From assembly GCA_034519515.1 (NCBI GenBank), contig JAXHOK010000050.1:114293-178292 (forward strand): 64,000 bases of DNA. Reading direction: 5' to 3'. A program made the position numbers and the translations under genes. Positions 59,301 through 64,000 of the stretch are shown piece after piece (position 1 is the first letter of the stretch; every line of letters starts with the position of its first letter). This DNA comes from Arcicella sp034519515 (GTDB taxonomy: Bacteria; Bacteroidota; Bacteroidia; Cytophagales; Spirosomataceae). Under the pieces are notes generated by a model. That model had not been told where the DNA came from. It was given only the letters and a program-made list of their open reading frames with translations, and ran no database searches.

Positions 59301-62300
59301 TAAGCCCCATGGCGTTGAGCCTTTGGCATTGTTGCCATGTCGAGGACTGGTTATACTTGCTTCAGCTAGATCAAGCAGCTAAAAAGCACAAGTACGTTTT
59401 TGGTCGAGTTTAAGCACGAAAAAACTATGCCGACCCTCCGGTATAGTTGCCAAATCCCAAATTATTTGATTTTTTCTTTCTTATATTTTTTGAATTTTCT
59501 TCTGTTGGGCGACTAAATATCAATAATTACGCGCGTAGCCTTCTATCCCGTTACCTTGCCTTTCACTTCGACCGAAATTTGGCGGTAGGCGGATCAACTC
59601 TTGGTCGAAGCAGTTCCTGTGGTAACTTGCGCCACCTTCCAACATTGGCAATAATTACGCCCGATGCGCTGACATTTTCGGCGTGCAACATTTTCGACGA
59701 TTGAGACGATGTGCCTTTTTACTGTTCTTTTACTTTTCAGAAATTAAATACATGCCATCGCCACAGTCTGTCGTGATTTGGGCGAATGTGCCAAAACAGC
59801 CTCAACCTCACGGAGAACCGAAATAAAGCACGAGGCAATTGCTTAGGCTTATCTCTCGCCCAGATTTCAAGGCAGATTTTTACGTCAGCAAAGATATGTT
59901 CTTATTAGTTTGAGGCATAACTTTTTTGCCATTAATTTTACCCCGTGGAGCGATGCCCCAAACGGAGGTAACTTCGCCCAAAGCGCGACACTATTACGAA
60001 AACATCTTCAAGGCGTTCTTTTTTGTGAAAAGCGAAATATTGAATGAAAAAGATATGAGGGCAAAAATCGCATATGGTGAAATGATTTACAAGCTGCTTC
60101 ATATGGACTTCTAGTAAGCAGACCTTTGACAGGCTTGCTGAAACAGCAAATCAAACATTTGGTCAGTGTTTAAAACATTTGCAAATAGCAGCAAACATCT
60201 ACAAGCATACCGTAATTTCTAAGCCTTAGTATCAACACAAGGAAATTTGCAAAAGCTATCTACAATAGTATCTGTAAAATACAATGCCGACGTGTCACTA
60301 ACGAAAAATCACCTTTACAATCTTTCATCCGCCAGTTCCATCACCACTTTGTCGATTTTAGGTTTTATAAAATTCTGGTCAGATGGTTCACGTATAAATC
60401 AAGTGGGTGCTATTCCCTCTGAGAACGTTGTCCTCAATTAGACTAGGCGAGATGGCACGCATAAACAAAACAATAAAACAGTGGCATTCTTCTCAATTAT
60501 AAAGGAAACAGAGCTGACGTGCTGAAAACAAACGAAGAAATGAGGCTGCTCTTTCACCAGAACACTAACTGAACCATATGCAGCCTTCAAGAGCTTCAAC
60601 TACTTCCCATTGACATTTAAAGACATTTCACCTACAAAGAAGAGTTTACTACACCGCAGCTATGCCACCAAAGAGCACCACTCTGATGACGCTGCATTTG
60701 ACAATATCGCCAAATTGACTCCACAGCCACATAGGCTTCAGTCTCACCTTGTCCCCACTCGGCCTGACAGCCGAAGTTTTTCGTCAGTACTCGAAGCAAA
60801 CGACACCAATATATTGTTGGTTTAACAATAAGTTTTGAACTGGTACATACAAGTTCTTTGAAGTGGTTTTTCCGTTAGGCTTCTATTCGTTCCACAACGG
60901 CGATGAAGAAAACCCAACAATTTTGTAGTGTAAAACGCATCTTCAACCAAAATGCAACCGAGAGTCGACCGTAGCAAAAGCAAGGTCAATATTTTGCACC
61001 TTTGAAGAGCTGAATGGCTGCTTCAACAGCTTATCCTTTCAGGCTTGGCTATGACATTTTCACCGATTTGCAGTATCAGAACAGAACGAGAACGACCAGA
61101 TTCGTGTCTGTTTTTACAGGCCTGCAAATGTAATGTTGAATGATTATGTGACCGAATGTTGGTGCATTTAAAGCACTGAATATTTCAATTCAGCTACTTA
61201 GGCTTTTCTATTATTCCATTTTTCTTCAAGGCTGCTTTACCAACATTTTAGCAACTGTTTCTGTCGAAGTTACTAGACTGGAATCGTCCAATCAGATTCC
61301 GGTAGGACAAATTGGTTTCGGGTTGACAAAGGTTCAATCAATATAATCGAAATGGTTTCGTCTGTTTTTAGTTTCTTTTAGGCGTTTAAGCTATCATATT
61401 TTTCAAGGTAATGCCGCTTTTATGCCTGATACGACTGCAAATATCCAATTGATGACTTCATAGATAAACTTGCTCTTTTTGCATATGAGCCAAAGCATTG
61501 TTTCATACTATTGACACACAAATCTCCCGCTGCAAAGAATAAACTGTCAGGGCGATTTTAACGTTTAGTTGAAACTTTTAGTTTACATCAACAATGATTC
61601 GGAACGAGGCTTCATTTCACGTTGTCTACGGTGTCTTCTATTTTGCCAACAAGCGACACACCATTGCCAAACAATCTGCCAACCTCAGCTACTCTACTTA
61701 CAATTCCGCCTGAGAAATCCAGCTGCATTATGCCTTGATGCAGAACTGGCCTTTTTCAGTTACCAACGTCATCAACCTTTTTGTTTTCTGTTTATACCAG
61801 TTTCATTGAAGTGTCCTTGAAGATTCAATGAACAGTCGCCAATGGCTTCCACTAGCTCACCTTTTTTTTTGAAAGACAGAAAACGACAGAACCTTTTCAT
61901 GAATTGGTTTAGGTTTTTGATTAGAGTTTGCAAGTTTGCTTTTTATTGGTATTCATTTCTTCTCACACCGCGACCAACCCAAAGAACTCTGGTACGATAA
62001 AGTAGTCATACAGTTGCCATCATCACTTGCCGACCGCCTCAGACGGACAACGGCCCCACTGCAAAAATCATGAAAATCGGGTGCACTGCCTACAGCATTA
62101 ATAAATGCGAAACAGCTCATGAAAGGTACGGTATTGACTCTTGGAGTTTGTTGATATGCATTTTTCGTGAGTAATGACCAACTCTTTATTCGATGCACCG
62201 GCCCCCGGTCGGAAGGTGACTCTCAAAAGCTCAATCGAATTAAACCCTCGTATTTTCAAAATGTACCGCGCTCAGCAAAATGTGGCTATATGCGTCGTTG

Positions 62301-64000
62301 AGCCATGGAAGTTTGTCGGAGCCTGCCTGTGTATTGCAATACAAATATTGCAAATCTGGTTGGCGAGGTATCAACCACATCATTGAAATATTCATCAGAT
62401 ATTTTTATACTTACGCCCAAGTTGTTTTAATATAGGACTTTGTGAGCAAATTTTCAAAAAATTGTTTTAAGTATTCTTTGTAAGCCAATAATTTTGACAA
62501 TTGATGAATCTTTAATAACATCGTCGAGAAGCGCAATGAAAACATCTTCAAATAGCTGCGCGATACTCATTTTGAAAGAAAAATTCGTTGAATATATAAA
62601 AGAAAAAACAGCCCAATGATTGATAAATAACCGACTTTTAATGCTGCATTGTTGGCAATTGCTTTTCAATGCTTGATAAAAACGCCTAACATTATTAAGG
62701 TATTTCTACAAAAACTATAATTTGCCAACAACGCGACTCACCGCTATATAAACTAATCAATTAAGGTTGGTGGTTTTTGCTGTTATTTGATATCAACCCA
62801 TTTTTACGCTATACCGAAGTCTGCGGTTAGTACCCAATAGATTTGAGATATGGCCGAAATATTAAAACAGAAAAGCAAAACAATCGAAATCAATGGCGCA
62901 GCCAAATGGGTAAGCTCCCCGGGGGCGAAAATAATTGATAAGGCAGAAAAAGGAATTTTTCTCTATACAGACGGCGAAATAAAAAACCAAACAGCCAAAA
63001 ATTGAAACGAAGTTTTTTGTTTTTTTGTCATTTATTAAATAAAAGACGCCCCGGCCTCTAGCACTCTTGATTGAGGGAATGGTTTTGAAACTGAAGGGCG
63101 AGAATAAAACGTGAGGATTTATTGTTAAAATAAAAAATGGGAGTCTTTTTCCTTTTCTTTCACGATAAATATCCAATGCTGTAATAGTTGTGGTTTTGTT
63201 AAATAAATTAAGAAAACGTACCAATGATCGGAAATGCAAAAATCTTTTCCTACGTAAAGGAAAACAGAAGGTATAAAAAATAAAGAAGCTAGGATAATGC
63301 CAAAATCACAAATCTACGATAATTCAGTCCAACTCCTTTCGACCAATTTGAAGAGCCAAATACTAGCAAAAATCGAAACGAGTTTGAAAAGTGCTAGCGA
63401 AACATAATAAACGACCAAGCCAAATTAAATTCTTTAGATATAGATTTCGGTCATAAATTTCTTCTCAATATATATACGGTGCAGCCTAATCCAAGTACAA
63501 AAATGGTCGAGAAGAACTTTTCAAACGCTGATTGGCAGAATTAAGTAAATGAGTATTTTCATTTAGTTGAAGTCATTATTCATGGCAATATAAGTTTATA
63601 TCGCAAAATATCTTCAAATGCAACCTTTTTTTATTTAAAAAGGTCTTGGTCATTAAAAATTGAGTTTTAATGACAAATATTTTCAAAAGCACTAAATACA
63701 CAAATTTCCCCAAATACAATTTCCCTGTGGTAACCGTACTTTGTATCAAAAAACAAATCAAAAATACGAAATATCGTGAAAAAGAGTAGCCCTTTTGCCA
63801 AAAAACCTGATTCCATGGCGGCGGGGGAGTACGCCTGCCGGTTTTGAAGGGCGCCACCAGTAAATGTGCCGAAATGGTGCGTTATTTTACCTTTTTAAGG
63901 CTGCAAGTTAAGCCGATCAACACAATTTTAGCCATGACGACTAAATCAATGTAAATTGACAGTAATTGGCATGATCGTCGGTGCAAGCAATACCTTCAAC
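56310..64000 (-). repeat. Degraded inverted copy of 46.2-56.3 kb
   Basis: The whole segment is the reverse complement of the preceding 10 kb in the mirrored gene order. Approximate correspondences: 56.60-56.67 kb with 55.89-55.96; 57.08-57.15 with 55.25-55.33; 57.40-57.45 with 54.88-54.93 (CDF gene); 58.48-58.69 with 53.41-53.66 (Uma2); 59.60-59.67 with 52.01-52.08 (M28 gene); 62.49-62.57 with 48.13-48.20 (patatin); 63.69-63.78 with 46.48-46.56. The copy is about 20-25% shorter through many deletions and has far more errors than its mirror. The short ORFs inside it are noise. It ends with the window, so its true end is unknown. Confidence 0.92.

Noticed and set aside
56310..63857. Short ORFs treated as new genes
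   Set aside because: They fall in the degraded inverted copy and match the mirror strand of 46-56 kb (for example 58479-58691 is Uma2 and 62454-62669 is the patatin-like gene).

Overview
Organism. The window looks like a Bacteroidota chromosome, most likely from the Cytophagales side. Evidence: AT-rich DNA; TAnnTTTG-type promoter boxes (before tRNA-Gly and before the gene at 16989); BatD; SusC-like plug proteins; DUF2490; a double-glycine lanthipeptide leader of the Bacteroidota type; and almost no Shine-Dalgarno sites. No species is assigned.

Sequence quality. The first ~29 kb is good, with isolated indels (BatD, LanC) and one very G-rich block at about 10.55-11.23 kb that looks like a base-calling artefact. 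From ~29.2 kb every long gene carries frameshifts, and beyond ~46 kb they come every few hundred bases. The last ~7.7 kb (56.31-64.0 kb) is a degraded inverted copy of 46.2-56.3 kb. This looks like a fold-back long read at a contig end, so that part holds no independent genes.

Layout. 0-7 kb: tail of an RND pump, orphan acyl carrier protein, nuoI-nuoJ (NuoI has a C-terminal tail of eight 29-residue repeats), an ECF sigma/anti-sigma pair, a fasciclin protein, and a DUF2490 gene whose 3' end is cut by a 165-bp MITE-like element. 7.1-14 kb: tRNA-Gly, tRNA-Leu, then an accessory stretch with three nuclease-type genes (LlaJI-like, Rpn, HNH), XRE regulators, a truncated antitoxin and duplicated gene tails. 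14-19 kb: aroC and batD, then a lanthipeptide remnant: a LanC cyclase and a precursor whose leader and six-cysteine core are separated by an inverted-repeat element. 19-26 kb: an MG2/plug-domain protein, acyl-CoA dehydrogenase, RidA, LysE exporter, and a YHS-DoxX-Crp operon. 26-35 kb: rpoC and rpoB on the minus strand, with a RelE/ParE-type toxin between them. 35-46 kb: a multi-PAS/GAF LytS-type kinase, HPF, a WD-like secreted protein, an AI-2E permease, a second Crp regulator, a membrane protein and a U32 peptidase. 46-56 kb: patatin-like protein, SGNH hydrolase, MurF, M28 peptidase, Uma2 nuclease, CDF transporter, sterol-desaturase family protein and an unknown gene at the fold.

Themes. The strongest biological signals are five short non-coding inverted-repeat elements with different terminal repeats and no transposase in the window, two of them inside genes. 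Others are the broken lanthipeptide locus and the toxin gene inside rpoB-rpoC.
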